Shown here: in pieces, positions 17,030-27,411 of the stretch
Layout of the letters: every line of letters starts with the position of its first letter
How positions within the stretch are numbered: position 1 is the first letter of the stretch
NCBI RefSeq assembly: GCF_000213555.1
Contig: NZ_GL891983.1
Location: forward strand, 229,698-293,697
DNA length: 64,000 nucleotides
Source of the DNA: Dysgonomonas gadei ATCC BAA-286
GTDB taxonomy: Bacteria > Bacteroidota > Bacteroidia > Bacteroidales > Dysgonomonadaceae
Direction of reading: 5' to 3'
Notes under the pieces: model-generated
Seen by the model: the letters and a program-made list of their open reading frames with translations, nothing else
Databases searched by the model: none
What the model was told of the DNA's origin: nothing
Program-made: the position numbers and the translations under genes

Positions 17030-17845
17030 TCAAAGATTAAACGATAAATATTCGTCTATCACAAAATTTGAAGTTATCGCCGGAGCCGCTTCGTCCGGCG
17101 CTATCATCAGAGAAGTTGAGAGTACTTCTGCATCAATCGCATTTATCGCCTTAACGGATACAATCTTCCGCACCTCACTATAAGTTCCGGTATGAGGGTC
17201 TAAAATATGCTTCGTATGACTTGGCATATTTCCGGAAGTGGAGAGTGTATTATCTTTCAATTCGACTATTCCCAGTGTATTCTGAGGATTATAGGGATCT
17301 TCTATTCCAATAGACCAATTATCCCCAAAGGGATGTGCGCCCAGTGCCAGCACCGAACTATTACCAAAATTTATCAATGCGCAACTGATACCTTTCGGCT
17401 GTAGGATATCCCTGATCTTCTCTAATGCATACCCTTTGACATAAGCTCCCAGATCCAATTGAATATCCTGATCTTGAAAAAAAACAGTATATCTTTTGTT
17501 GTCTAAAAGAACCTGATTGAAATCTTTCAGACTGATGTCAAAATAGCCCAGAGTCATTGCATGATACTGTCTGCAATCCACAAGCACCGACCATAATTCA
17601 TCCTTCACCGAAACCGGAGAATGAACTGCCTGACGGTTAATCGAATACAATTCGCTTTCTTTATCAAATTTGTTGAACATCTTGCTCAACCGGAAAATCT
17701 CATTCTCAATTTCCACCCAGCATTGCAGCGATACATTTTTGTCCGGATGCAGAATCAGAGCATCCAGCCTGGTACCCATCACATGCATCATAGCCCCATG
17801 AAACAGATTGGAGGATTCATAAAAATTCGAATAGGAATCTGACAT
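17030..17845 (-). CDS. ApbE-like FAD:protein FMN transferase
   Basis: 271 aa with ApbE hallmarks: FNKFDKESELYSIN, FDISLKDF, the glycine loop LDLGAYVKGYALEKI, NFGNSSVLALG, LSTSGNMPSHTKHILDPHTG and a C-terminal NAIDAEVLSTSLMI that carries the metal-binding Asp. ApbE attaches FMN to proteins such as the Nqr and Rnf subunits. Most ApbE proteins are exported lipoproteins; this one shows no signal peptide, suggesting a cytoplasmic form. The gene is monocistronic, with a -7-like element upstream at 17890-17897. Confidence 0.85.
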   Translation of the reverse strand: MSDSYSNFYESSNLFHGAMMHVMGTRLDALILHPDKNVSLQCWVEIENEIFRLSKMFNKFDKESELYSINRQAVHSPVSVKDELWSVLVDCRQYHAMTLGYFDISLKDFNQVLLDNKRYTVFFQDQDIQLDLGAYVKGYALEKIRDILQPKGISCALINFGNSSVLALGAHPFGDNWSIGIEDPYNPQNTLGIVELKDNTLSTSGNMPSHTKHILDPHTGTYSEVRKIVSVKAINAIDAEVLSTSLMIAPDEAAPAITSNFVIDEYLSFNL

Positions 17846-17889
17846 TATTATTAATCTTTCAAATTAAAAAAGGCTCTTTGCTTGTATAA

Positions 17890-17897
17890 CAAAAATA
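17890..17897 (-). promoter_or_regulatory. -7 element for the ApbE gene
   Basis: On the reverse strand TATTTTTG matches TAnnTTTG, 44 bp before the ApbE start codon. Farther out (17938-18016) an imperfect nested inverted repeat (CTGAATAA with TTATTCAG, ATGAAAG with CTTTCAT) is present. The rest of 17846-18134 shows no gene. Confidence 0.45.
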
Positions 17898-18134
17898 CTT
17901 ATAACTTTTAGTTTTACAGTACGCAACTTACTTAAAGTCTCTGAATAATGAAAGAGGATATGAATTTTTTAATCATCCATTCCCCTTTCATCACTTCTCC
18001 AGAGCCTTATTCAGGCTTCATCAATCATGATAATTGAACGTTTTAAGTAGCGAGAGCAGAAGCAAAATAAATTTTGATTATGCCGAGTCACGAAAAACGA
18101 CTAATGTAATTGAACGCTTCACTTATAACTTATA

Positions 18135-19748
18135 TCAATTCCATCCCGGATTTTGTGTAAGATTTGGATTCAAATCCATCTCAGCTTGTGGTATCGGCCA
18201 TAAATAGTAATGGTCAGGAAATCCTCTCTGACGAATATTTACGCCTGTAAATTCTTTCATCCACACTCCGTCCACCACATCTTTACCTATTCTCCACCTG
18301 CGAATATCAGAATACCGTTGTCCTTCCCCGCAGAGTTCGACCATTCTTTCATGACGTATTCTTTCACGCATCTGTTCTTTGTTTAAGCCTGAAGGGAGAT
18401 CCGGCATACCAACCCTGTCCCTCACGTCATTGACAGCATCGTAAACAGACTGGTCCGGAGCAGCGAGGGCTTCATTCTGCGCTTCTGCATACATCAGCAT
18501 CACATCAGCCAAACGGATAAGAGGAAAGTTTTGCGGCATATTAGAAGCTAGTGTGTATGTTGATCCGGTTTCTACAAATTTTCGCCACGAATAACTACCA
18601 TTTTCCCACACCGGTACAAATGTATTGGGAGTTACTTTATCTACAGGGAATCTGTAAAGCAAAGGGGCGCCTGTTTTTCCAACAAATTCGGACCAAGGCA
18701 CAATAATTCCTGCATGTAGACGAGGATCCCTGTTTTCAAACAATTTTCTGACAGAAGCCTCATCGTTCCAATCTGCGGCACGGTTCGGGTTAAATGTTTC
18801 TCCATTTGCATTTTTGAAATTATTAAAATCGAACGGAGTACCGTCTATCATTTCATATGCATTTACCAGTTCAGGTGTCGGACGGGTACGTTGCGAACCC
18901 TTTGTTATCCCCGACTGATTACCATAATTAAGATCTGTAGCTAACCCATGCCCTGATTCGGCTACATACTGAACATCAAAAATAACTTCGCTATTATTAT
19001 TCCCTGCTACTCTGAACAAGGTATGGTAGTCGCCAAGGAGTTTCCTGTCGCTTTTCTCCATGACTTCCTTAAAGTCCGCGGCCGCTTTATCATATTGCTT
19101 TGCCCAAAGATGAGCTTTTCCTCGCATTGCCAGTGCTGCCCATTTAGTAGCGCGCCCTTTATCAGACAGGCCATAACTTTCCGGCAACAGCGAAATGGCA
19201 TCTGTCATATCCTGTACAATAAACTTATACACATCATCCTCTGTATCACGAGCCTTATATCCTTCATCGATATTCATGGGATAGTCATAGATCGGAACAC
19301 CTCCGAAATAATCCCATAGTTTAAAATAGAAATATCCTCTGAAAAACTTGGCTTCACCCAGACAACGATTCTTTATTATTGCATCCATACCAACGATATC
19401 GGGTATATATTTCAATGCCGTATTGGCCCTGTAAATACCTTTGTAGAATATTCCCCAGGATGTTGAATATATTCCAGCATTAGTAGGATTCACGCCGGTG
19501 GTCAAACCTGTAGCCCACGATTGGTAGGCAATATCGGTAAAATCATCCATCATGCCGTATATAACTATACTATTGACAAACTCGCGGTTAGCATGGTATA
19601 ACGGATTTATGCCCTGTATTGCATCTTCCTGCGATTTCCAGTAATCCCCTTCCGACAGTCCGACCAATGAGTTACGATCCAGAAAACTATCGCTGCAAGA
19701 AGAAAGAAGACAAACAGATAGTAAGATTAATATTATTTTGTTTTTCAT
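18135..19748 (-). CDS. SusD/RagB-family outer-membrane lipoprotein
   Basis: About 537 aa from ATG at 19748; the open frame reaches 19790, but only the internal start gives a proper lipoprotein signal, MKNKIILILLSVCLLSSC (Cys18). RagB/SusD signature elements: GDYWKSQEDAIQGINPLY, AKFFRGYFYFKLWDYFGGVP, several TPR-like helices, PLIRLADVMLMYAEAQNEAL and the terminal PIPQAEMDLNPNLTQNPGW. It binds glycan at the cell surface and caps the SusC channel. It lies 11 bp downstream of its SusC partner. Confidence 0.95.
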   Translation of the reverse strand: MKNKIILILLSVCLLSSCSDSFLDRNSLVGLSEGDYWKSQEDAIQGINPLYHANREFVNSIVIYGMMDDFTDIAYQSWATGLTTGVNPTNAGIYSTSWGIFYKGIYRANTALKYIPDIVGMDAIIKNRCLGEAKFFRGYFYFKLWDYFGGVPIYDYPMNIDEGYKARDTEDDVYKFIVQDMTDAISLLPESYGLSDKGRATKWAALAMRGKAHLWAKQYDKAAADFKEVMEKSDRKLLGDYHTLFRVAGNNNSEVIFDVQYVAESGHGLATDLNYGNQSGITKGSQRTRPTPELVNAYEMIDGTPFDFNNFKNANGETFNPNRAADWNDEASVRKLFENRDPRLHAGIIVPWSEFVGKTGAPLLYRFPVDKVTPNTFVPVWENGSYSWRKFVETGSTYTLASNMPQNFPLIRLADVMLMYAEAQNEALAAPDQSVYDAVNDVRDRVGMPDLPSGLNKEQMRERIRHERMVELCGEGQRYSDIRRWRIGKDVVDGVWMKEFTGVNIRQRGFPDHYYLWPIPQAEMDLNPNLTQNPGWN

Positions 19749-19759
19749 GTCTCTTTTAT

Positions 19760-22700
19760 TTAAAATGTTACATTTAAACCAATAACCCATTGCTTCATCA
19801 GAGGGTATGCCATACTTGGATTCTCCGGATTGTAGCCATCAAAACTCGTAAATGTGAAGTAATTTTCGAGGTTTGTATATACTCTCAATCTTTCAACCAT
19901 AAACTTAGAGGTTAAATTTTTAGGCAAAGTGTATCCCAGCTGTATCGATTTTATTCTGAAATAGGATGTATTGTATAGCCAGTAATCACTATTCACTGTA
20001 TTCAGAGCAGATCCTGATGTGCGTACACGTGGATATTTAGTCGAAGGATTATCTTCTGTCCAGCGGTTCAGTATTTCGGCTCTTTGCAGGAATCCTTCAT
20101 TTATATTGAACGTATTAAATCCGTCATTCCCCCAGTAACCTTTAACTCCGCCTACTCCTTGCCCTACTACATTGATATCAATACCTTTATAAGCCGCACT
20201 GATATTAATTCCATAGGTTATTTTAGGTAGTGAGGAATAATCCTTAACTACACGGTCTTTATCATCGAATATTTTATCTCCGTTCGTATCTTTATATAGC
20301 ATATCTCCAGGGCTAGGTTTTCCACCCACATAAGTAGCGAATGTATATCCATCGGCTATTAACTGATCTATCTCCTCCTGACTCTGTAGAATCCTATCGA
20401 ACTCAAGTACATAAAAACTTTGATATGGACTGCCTTCCTGTGTTATAATCGCTCCGCTGATTGACTTATCCCCGTTATATTTAGTTACTTCATTACTGAT
20501 AGTAGACAAGTTTCCGCTGACACTATAAGTAAAGTCTCTACCTACATTTCCATGATAAGTCGCCTGGAATTCCATTCCCTTATTCGACATCTCTGCTATA
20601 TTTTGCCAAGGCGGAGTGAAATTGCCAAATACGAGAGGTATCGGAATTGTTGTCAATAGGTCGGTTGTCTTTTTATTATAATACTCAGCGCTCAGAGACA
20701 ACCTGTTCTTCAACAGAACCAGATCCAGACCGATATTAGTCATAGTGGTTGTTTCCCATTTGATCTTACTATTTGCCAAATCTTTAGGAGCTACACCTTG
20801 CTGTAAAGTTCCACCGAACGGGTAAAGAAGAGAACCATATACCACCTGGTAACCATAATCGCCAATCCTGTTGTTTCCGAGTTTTCCCCATGAACCTCTT
20901 ATCTTCACATCATCGAAAATATTCTTTAATGGTTGGGCAAAAGACTCCTCGGTTACTCTCCAGCCTCCGGAGAAAGAAGGGAAGAATCCCCATCTGTTAT
21001 CTTTGTGAAACCGTGAAGAACCATCGTACCGGGCATTTGCTTCAAACAGATATTTGCCTTTATAGTCGTAGTTGATACGTCCGAAATACGACCGGAGTGC
21101 ATCATCTGTTCCGTTCCCTGTGATTGCTTCATTCTCAACACCTGCGTCCATGATATAAATAGCATCATCACCCAGTATATCACCCTTTCTTGCATCGAAC
21201 TTATCCATGCGGTTGTACTGCTGGTCAAAACCAAGCATTACGGCAAAATTGTGTTCTTTATTCAAAGAATAATTAAAGCGCAAGAGTGAATTCAATATAG
21301 TTGTATAATCTCTGCGTGTACCATTAAAAAGCTTATCTATATTAGAACTTGCCTGATATTCATAACCAGTCTGGAAATTCCATAGCGAATATGGCCTTGT
21401 ATATTCCCAATTATTCCTATTATCGTAATTGAAGCCAAAGCTATTTTCCCATTCCAGATATTTCAGGAACTTTATTTTCGCGTAAGCTTTTAATCCCAGC
21501 TTTTGTCTTTCATAATTACCCCTTATGTTATCTATGTATGCTCTGGGATTCCCTACACGCGGAAAGTTTTCAAACATTGTTCCACCATAACGTCCATCTT
21601 CATATTGAGGAATAACTCCGGGTGTAGTATTTCTGATATTATCATAAAAGCTGGTTACATTGATAGGATCCCTGTCAGACCAGGAACCATAAACATTCCC
21701 CCCCATATCGAGCCAGTTTGTAACCTTCGAATCGACATTAATACGGAAAGAGTACTTTTTATAACCTGAGTTATCAATGATACCTTTATTGTCAAGATAT
21801 CCGAGAGACATGGAGAAATTGGTATTTTTACCCCCTCCTCTTACCGTCAGATTATGTTCTGTCACCACAGAGGTATTCAACATTTCATCATACCAGTCGG
21901 TATTCGGATAAAGAGGATTGCCTGCTGCCGACTCCGTTCTCCATTTTTCGATAAGGCTAACCGGATATTTTTCACGGCCTTCCGATTCGTTGACTAACTC
22001 CATATGAGTTGCCATATCATTAATAAAATCAACTGTCTTTGCTGCTTTTTGCCACCCTACATAACCACTGTAAGTAACATTCACCTTACCTTCACTTCCC
22101 CTCTTTGTGGTTACTAATATTACACCGTTAGCTGCCCTGGAACCGTAGATAGCCGAAGATGCAGCATCTTTCAGTACTGATACACTCTCTACATCGTTCG
22201 GATTAATGTCGTTCAATGCTCCCGGAACTCCATCGATAATAACCAATGGCGAAGCATCGTTCATAGTGCCTCTACCTCTCACCAATATATTAACATCCTC
22301 TGCGCCGGGCGTTCCCGATAACTGAGAAATATTCAATCCTGCGCTCAGTCCTGTCAATGCTGAAGAAAGACTCATTGTAGGACGACTCGACAAGGCTTCG
22401 TCAAACTTAACTGCCGATACGGCGCCGGTAAGATTCTGTTTTTTCATTGTACCATAGCCGACAACGATCACATCATCAATCACATGTGAGTTTTCTATCA
22501 GTTCAATGTCATAGTCATTACTTGATCCAACAGTAATTTCCTTCGAATGGTAACCAAGATATGTGACCACTATTACTGAACCGGAATTTACAGTTAACGA
22601 AAATTTTCCGTCAGTGTCAGTCATTGTGGCATTGGTTGTACCTTTTACGGTAACGCTCGCTCCTATAAGCGGCTCTCCCTGCACGTCCTTAACAATACCT

Positions 22701-22858
22701 TGTATTTTTTTCTGTTGTGCCGAAGCGGGTGGTAACTCTTGTGTTTTACTACCATTTTCCACTCCATCATGAGTATATGCATATGCAGTAATATTGGACA
22801 GCCCCAACATCACAGAGCAAATAAATGCCCATAAAATAAGTTTCTTTCGGTTTTTCAT
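19760..22858 (-). CDS. SusC/RagA TonB-dependent transporter
   Basis: About 1032 aa from the internal ATG at 22858, chosen because MKNRKKLILWAFICSVMLGL begins a signal peptide; the open frame extends to 22894. A carboxypeptidase-like beta-sandwich domain (about residues 55-130; IQGIVKDVQGEPLIGASVTV, TDGKFSLTV) precedes the plug with DDVIVVGYGTMKKQNLTGAVS and YGSRAANGVILVTTKRG. A 22-strand barrel then ends in a terminal F. It imports glycans across the outer membrane with TonB energy. SusD follows 11 bp downstream. A reverse-strand -7-like motif lies at 23166-23173. Confidence 0.95.
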   Translation of the reverse strand: MKNRKKLILWAFICSVMLGLSNITAYAYTHDGVENGSKTQELPPASAQQKKIQGIVKDVQGEPLIGASVTVKGTTNATMTDTDGKFSLTVNSGSVIVVTYLGYHSKEITVGSSNDYDIELIENSHVIDDVIVVGYGTMKKQNLTGAVSAVKFDEALSSRPTMSLSSALTGLSAGLNISQLSGTPGAEDVNILVRGRGTMNDASPLVIIDGVPGALNDINPNDVESVSVLKDAASSAIYGSRAANGVILVTTKRGSEGKVNVTYSGYVGWQKAAKTVDFINDMATHMELVNESEGREKYPVSLIEKWRTESAAGNPLYPNTDWYDEMLNTSVVTEHNLTVRGGGKNTNFSMSLGYLDNKGIIDNSGYKKYSFRINVDSKVTNWLDMGGNVYGSWSDRDPINVTSFYDNIRNTTPGVIPQYEDGRYGGTMFENFPRVGNPRAYIDNIRGNYERQKLGLKAYAKIKFLKYLEWENSFGFNYDNRNNWEYTRPYSLWNFQTGYEYQASSNIDKLFNGTRRDYTTILNSLLRFNYSLNKEHNFAVMLGFDQQYNRMDKFDARKGDILGDDAIYIMDAGVENEAITGNGTDDALRSYFGRINYDYKGKYLFEANARYDGSSRFHKDNRWGFFPSFSGGWRVTEESFAQPLKNIFDDVKIRGSWGKLGNNRIGDYGYQVVYGSLLYPFGGTLQQGVAPKDLANSKIKWETTTMTNIGLDLVLLKNRLSLSAEYYNKKTTDLLTTIPIPLVFGNFTPPWQNIAEMSNKGMEFQATYHGNVGRDFTYSVSGNLSTISNEVTKYNGDKSISGAIITQEGSPYQSFYVLEFDRILQSQEEIDQLIADGYTFATYVGGKPSPGDMLYKDTNGDKIFDDKDRVVKDYSSLPKITYGINISAAYKGIDINVVGQGVGGVKGYWGNDGFNTFNINEGFLQRAEILNRWTEDNPSTKYPRVRTSGSALNTVNSDYWLYNTSYFRIKSIQLGYTLPKNLTSKFMVERLRVYTNLENYFTFTSFDGYNPENPSMAYPLMKQWVIGLNVTF

Positions 22859-23399
22859 TTTATAAGGTTTTTCAATTATACGTTGGTTTTTCAAACTAGA
22901 ATGACATCTTTTACAGTCAATAATTCTGTATTATCTAAGGATGCCATCATTCTCAAACATCTTTCTTATTTCATAATTATCAGAGTTTATAGTAACATTT
23001 TATTTACTATTAAATACGAATGTCAATTTAATGATGGATGAAAAAGCAGTATATCATACATCTATCTTTCAATATTGATATTCATATTTTGACGAGTTTA
23101 ATTCATGAAAATCATGATTTCTTCAAGAACTACAGCTAGACCTACATATCCCTTTGCACTATAAACAAAAATATCTATTCTTTCATTTTCATCATGTCAC
23201 ATTCGAGTTAAAGAATCCTCATATTACGTCATTCTGAATTTATGCTTGAATCTGCATTAGGGATATCAGGACAAGCTATTCAATGATCGCAAAACTGTAC
23301 AGGAATATAAGAGCGCCGAGTCCATGTCACGCCTGACATACAATACATTAAGGGGATATTTGCTAAGATTGCTGATTGTATAATAAAGAAATTATGATT
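22859..23399. other. Gene-free stretch between SusC and heparinase genes
   Basis: 541 bp without a convincing gene. On the reverse strand TATTTTTG (23166-23173) fits the -7 consensus and could start a leader of about 300 nt for SusCD. At 23266-23382 a short forward frame reads through to a stop without a start codon; it may be a relic, but it matches nothing I recognise. No strong hairpin terminator is seen after the heparinase gene. Confidence 0.4.
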
Positions 23400-26111
23400 C
23401 TATTTAGTGAGTTCGTATTTTCGTCCCGGAGCAATATAATATTCACCTTTTCCTCCTTTGAAGAAAATTGTATTTTTTCCCGGTTCAACCTTAAAGTTCA
23501 GGTCTATATTTTTTCCTGTATCACAAACATGCCAGAAACCGGGATTTAAATCAGCAACCAGAATTTGGAACTCAACATCCTGATTTACAATCAAAGTAAA
23601 TGGGTTCTGTATCTGCCTGTAATCTGCACTCATACACACTATCCGGTCTTGTAGAGTGAGAATATATCTATTGTCTTCTTCATTGAAGTCTACAGGTAAT
23701 GGTTCTGTATCATCTGCCGCCATTTGAAGAACTGTGAGAAAGCGGCTATTTCTTTTATTCTCTCTGGGATATACCACAACCTGATAACCTTCCGTTTCAG
23801 GCAAAGCCGACTTTATCTGATACTGCGGGCCTAATACACTTGAAGAATCTTTCAGGCTTGATATTTCTATTTTCCGTTCTTCCGGTAATGGAAGCAACAT
23901 ATCCATATGAGTCTTGCCTGTAAGACCGTTTATGCTATTGTGTAATATGGCGCCCGTTCCCGAATAATCAGGCTTATTGAGTGTATTGATTTTCCAATAT
24001 TTTTCGAAACTATCCTTCGATGTGGTCAGGTCGTCAGCCACTATAATAGCGGCCGGAATATCCTCTCTATCCAGATTCAGGAAGCAGAAACTACGGGTAT
24101 AATTGCTTACTTTGCTATAATAGGCAGCAGTAAGGTCTGCTTTGAAATAACTGTATGACGGTTTTTGAGCATTGGCTTCAAAGTCTGTAGAAAGCACAGT
24201 TCCATAATCGAACCACGGGTCTGTTTTCGTTTCGTGGGGAGTTCTCGGCGTCCTTTGGTTGAAACGGCTTCCTCCATCATTAATTGTTGTCCTGTGTTCC
24301 AGCTTTTCGTCAGGGTCTTTAACCAACATCATACTGTGAGCCACCGACCTTTTATAGAAATTAAAGTCATAAGGTGTACCATAAGCCCTGTAAATACCAA
24401 GGTCTGATACCTGCTGTCCGCGATAATATATCTGAAAAGATCCGGCATTGGCATGCTGATGATTACCAAAATGATATCCACCACCCCTTATCTCAGCAAC
24501 GACATCATTGCTTTCTTTACCCATATCCCATCCCGTACGGGCAATCATACTTCCCAAAACAGGTCCAAAATCTATTGTCAGAGGGAGTGACTCCAAACTT
24601 GGATTCGCTTTTAGATCCGGATTGTTTACCAAAAGAAAAAGAACAGGATTATCTTTAGCTCTGGATAGTCCTCCACGGCGTTCAAATTCTCCTTTTGTTA
24701 CAGGATCGTTTGCATAAGCATAGTCCAGTAATAATGTCTCCGGATAAGACACATGAGTCTTTGAGAACTTATCTCCGTCGGAAAGCCTGTTTCCGTTTGG
24801 TAACTGCATATACACCCAGTATTTTCTAAGATCGGAAATATTATCATCGAATATACGGATTCCCGTCATCCGGTAAAACATCCATGCCGCATGCATTTCC
24901 CATCCATGCCTGTATGCTCCATAGTCAAATCCTTGATTGTGACGGGGCGACTGATATTCGAATGCCCGCATCGGAATAACCTTTTCAAGCATCAGATAAG
25001 ATGTATATTTATAGGGTTCCGGATTCTTGTCATATATAGCTATGCTCATTGCCAGTAAATCCCTGTTAACCTGGGCTTCACTGGCATGCCCGTTTACAAT
25101 GTTTTCTTTAAAGGGAGGCCATCCGATTTCCATTTCGGGGGCAAGCCGCATCATATTCTCATAGAGGGCTTGCTTATCTTTCTCATTCAGCAAGTCGTAG
25201 CACCAATCATATGTAAGCGCTGCCGTATAGATAGATTTACCTATCTCCCTGGTGATATCACCATATCTTACATTTCCATACTCAAGGACTGATAAGTAAT
25301 CGGTCATCAGGCGCACCACTTCATTGCCAACAGTATGGTCACCGGTCATGAGATAATAAAATGCTTTGATAATTGCTACGTCTTCCAGTTCATTATTATG
25401 GAATATTTCTTTCCGTATATCAAACTCAAAATAGAACGGTTTTTTAGCTACCTTCTCCACTTCCTTCCATATAGCAAGGTTCTCACCTTTGGTCAATCGT
25501 TCTCTGACTTCGGACAAGTTATCTTTGTTAACCCATAGTCGAGGATGACTTGCAGGAGGTGTTATCGTTGGTATGTAAGTTACTGTCTCGGCAGGAACCT
25601 CTTCCGGAATATAAGATTCTATCCTGATCGCTTCGAAAAAGATTTTTTCCGGAAGCCATATTCTCAATTCCTGCCCTGGTTTGAGATTGAATGTTCCCAG
25701 ATCATGGCCTGAATATTGATGAAGGTTAGATGCAATTCTTCTCGTTATGCGCTGATCGTCTATTTTAAGTTTAACCAGTCGTGTTTCAACTTTCATCCCC
25801 GGCTTAATTTCTTCATCTCTGACCACATCAGCAAAGATTCTGTATTTTCCTGCTCCGGGAACATTTATATTATATGTAATATCCGGTTCCGATTCGGTGT
25901 CATTACTTACCCTCTCGCCTACTCCGTCTTTCAATGTCACATATTTCGTTTTCGGAGAAGTTGATTTATAGCTTGTTTTTGTAGTCTTATTATTAACCTT
26001 TGCTATATCTACAGGCAAGGTGATATTATAACTCTGCGCAGATACGCTTGCACCTGATATTAATAATATCAGGAAGACAATAAAATGTAATATGTATTTC
26101 CTATTATTCAT
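23400..26111 (-). CDS. Heparinase II/III-family polysaccharide lyase
   Basis: 903 aa with a Sec signal ending near residue 25 (SGASVSAQ). An N-terminal beta-sandwich-like part (residues 30-170) is followed by an alpha/alpha toroid and a C-terminal beta-sandwich typical of heparinase II/III lyases. Residues matching the catalytic set are visible: His342 and Glu345 in NGHASEAQ, Tyr400 in FDYGAYRHG, and His550/His552 in HFGNHQHANAG. The family cleaves uronic-acid-containing chains by beta-elimination. The substrate is not determinable. It overlaps the upstream M20 gene by 8 bp. Confidence 0.85.
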   Translation of the reverse strand: MNNRKYILHFIVFLILLISGASVSAQSYNITLPVDIAKVNNKTTKTSYKSTSPKTKYVTLKDGVGERVSNDTESEPDITYNINVPGAGKYRIFADVVRDEEIKPGMKVETRLVKLKIDDQRITRRIASNLHQYSGHDLGTFNLKPGQELRIWLPEKIFFEAIRIESYIPEEVPAETVTYIPTITPPASHPRLWVNKDNLSEVRERLTKGENLAIWKEVEKVAKKPFYFEFDIRKEIFHNNELEDVAIIKAFYYLMTGDHTVGNEVVRLMTDYLSVLEYGNVRYGDITREIGKSIYTAALTYDWCYDLLNEKDKQALYENMMRLAPEMEIGWPPFKENIVNGHASEAQVNRDLLAMSIAIYDKNPEPYKYTSYLMLEKVIPMRAFEYQSPRHNQGFDYGAYRHGWEMHAAWMFYRMTGIRIFDDNISDLRKYWVYMQLPNGNRLSDGDKFSKTHVSYPETLLLDYAYANDPVTKGEFERRGGLSRAKDNPVLFLLVNNPDLKANPSLESLPLTIDFGPVLGSMIARTGWDMGKESNDVVAEIRGGGYHFGNHQHANAGSFQIYYRGQQVSDLGIYRAYGTPYDFNFYKRSVAHSMMLVKDPDEKLEHRTTINDGGSRFNQRTPRTPHETKTDPWFDYGTVLSTDFEANAQKPSYSYFKADLTAAYYSKVSNYTRSFCFLNLDREDIPAAIIVADDLTTSKDSFEKYWKINTLNKPDYSGTGAILHNSINGLTGKTHMDMLLPLPEERKIEISSLKDSSSVLGPQYQIKSALPETEGYQVVVYPRENKRNSRFLTVLQMAADDTEPLPVDFNEEDNRYILTLQDRIVCMSADYRQIQNPFTLIVNQDVEFQILVADLNPGFWHVCDTGKNIDLNFKVEPGKNTIFFKGGKGEYYIAPGRKYELTK

Positions 26112-27405
26112 TGTTTATGTCTTTATCCATCAGTTGAAGATATTCTTCTTTACTCAGTTCGGGTTTGTAACTCTCTAATATTGTAGACAATGTATCGTTA
26201 GTCAGTAAATCAATAATTGTATTAGCAGCTATCTTTGCCGGGAGTGTTATAGCAGCATTATAGTCGACCACTTCAAAATCAGGAGAATGCAAGCCTCCCT
26301 TTATGCCTCCCATCATCGGCTGAATAACCGGTATAATATGGGATAAATCACCGAGATCGGTCGAAGCCATAAAGTGTCCTTTATTATAAATCTTATCCTC
26401 GGGCAGGAAGTTTCGAACATTGCTTACAAAAATTTCATTCAAGGAATGGTTACAGATAAGAGGCATATATCCGGCAGATGTGGAGACCGACATTTTGGCG
26501 TTGAAGTTTTCCCCTGCGGAAAGGAACGCCTTATCGAATTTTGAGGAAAGTTCCTTTATCGACCGGATGGAAGCCGAACGTACATATCCCTGAAGGGCTG
26601 TATCGGAAGGAACACTGTTTACATTGTCCCCGCCTTTGGTGATAATATAATGTATGCGGCTATGATCTTCGTCACGGAAAGTATCGCGTAAAGCAGTGAT
26701 ATTGTTTATCCCCTGAATAAGTGCATGCAGCGCATTTATCCCTTCATGGGGTGCAGCAGCGGCATGGGCTGTTTTTCCTTTGCAATGAACATCTTTCAGT
26801 TCGAATCCGTTGCCTGTCCTGTATATATGTATCGATGCTTCTTCACTGTTTGGTTGGGCATGAAGCATTATAGCGGCATCTATATCATCGAATAGTCCGA
26901 GACGGATAAACTCCTGTTTTCCACTCAGGTATTTTATTTTATTCTCTTTCCGGAGTTGCCGCCTGTATTCCAGCTGGATATACTCCTCGGCAGGAATAGC
27001 CATAAATGCAATATTCCCATCCAGGTGTCCGGCTATACCGGCTTCCTTCATTGCTTTAGCTATAAGCATCAGAATACCCAATTGCAAATTATGCCCGCAG
27101 GTATGGGTTGCCCCGTCGGCAGGCGATGCTTTAGGGCTATCTTTACAGATGATGCCATCCAGTTCTCCGATGAATGCAACGGTATATTTGTTTTTTCCGG
27201 ATTTTAATGAAGTTTTCAACCCCGTTAAAGCCAATCCATCTTCTACTTCATAAGAGCATCCGCGAAGGTAATCCGCTACGACTTTGGAGGTTCGATGTTC
27301 CTGAAAGCCCAGTTCGGGATGCTGTTCTATATCTTTTACCAGCCCGATAACCTCAGCTGCATTCCGGTCTATTGCCTTTTCAACGGCTGCCTTCATCTTT
27401 TCCAT
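26104..27405 (-). CDS. M20-family amidohydrolase (AbgB-like)
   Basis: 433-aa metal-dependent amidohydrolase. Motifs: VKDIEQHPELGFQEHRTS, GATHTCGHNLQ (metal-binding His/Cys), MAIPAEEYIQ (catalytic Glu pair), and VHCKGKTAHAAAAPHEGINAL of the dimerisation domain, ending with TDLGDLSHIIP. No signal peptide, so it acts in the cytoplasm. Closest in style to AbgB/amidohydrolase-type acyl-amino acid hydrolases. In a lyase and aldolase context it may remove N-acyl groups from sugar or amino-acid decorations. It overlaps the lyase gene by 8 bp and follows the transporter gene by 6 bp. Confidence 0.85.
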   Translation of the reverse strand: MEKMKAAVEKAIDRNAAEVIGLVKDIEQHPELGFQEHRTSKVVADYLRGCSYEVEDGLALTGLKTSLKSGKNKYTVAFIGELDGIICKDSPKASPADGATHTCGHNLQLGILMLIAKAMKEAGIAGHLDGNIAFMAIPAEEYIQLEYRRQLRKENKIKYLSGKQEFIRLGLFDDIDAAIMLHAQPNSEEASIHIYRTGNGFELKDVHCKGKTAHAAAAPHEGINALHALIQGINNITALRDTFRDEDHSRIHYIITKGGDNVNSVPSDTALQGYVRSASIRSIKELSSKFDKAFLSAGENFNAKMSVSTSAGYMPLICNHSLNEIFVSNVRNFLPEDKIYNKGHFMASTDLGDLSHIIPVIQPMMGGIKGGLHSPDFEVVDYNAAITLPAKIAANTIIDLLTNDTLSTILESYKPELSKEEYLQLMDKDINNE

Positions 27406-27411
27406 AATTAC

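Noticed and set aside
23266..23382. Short forward frame ending near the heparinase stop, possible relic of a coding gene
   Set aside because: No start codon, an in-frame stop at its left end and no recognisable family; kept only as a note for the gene-free stretch.
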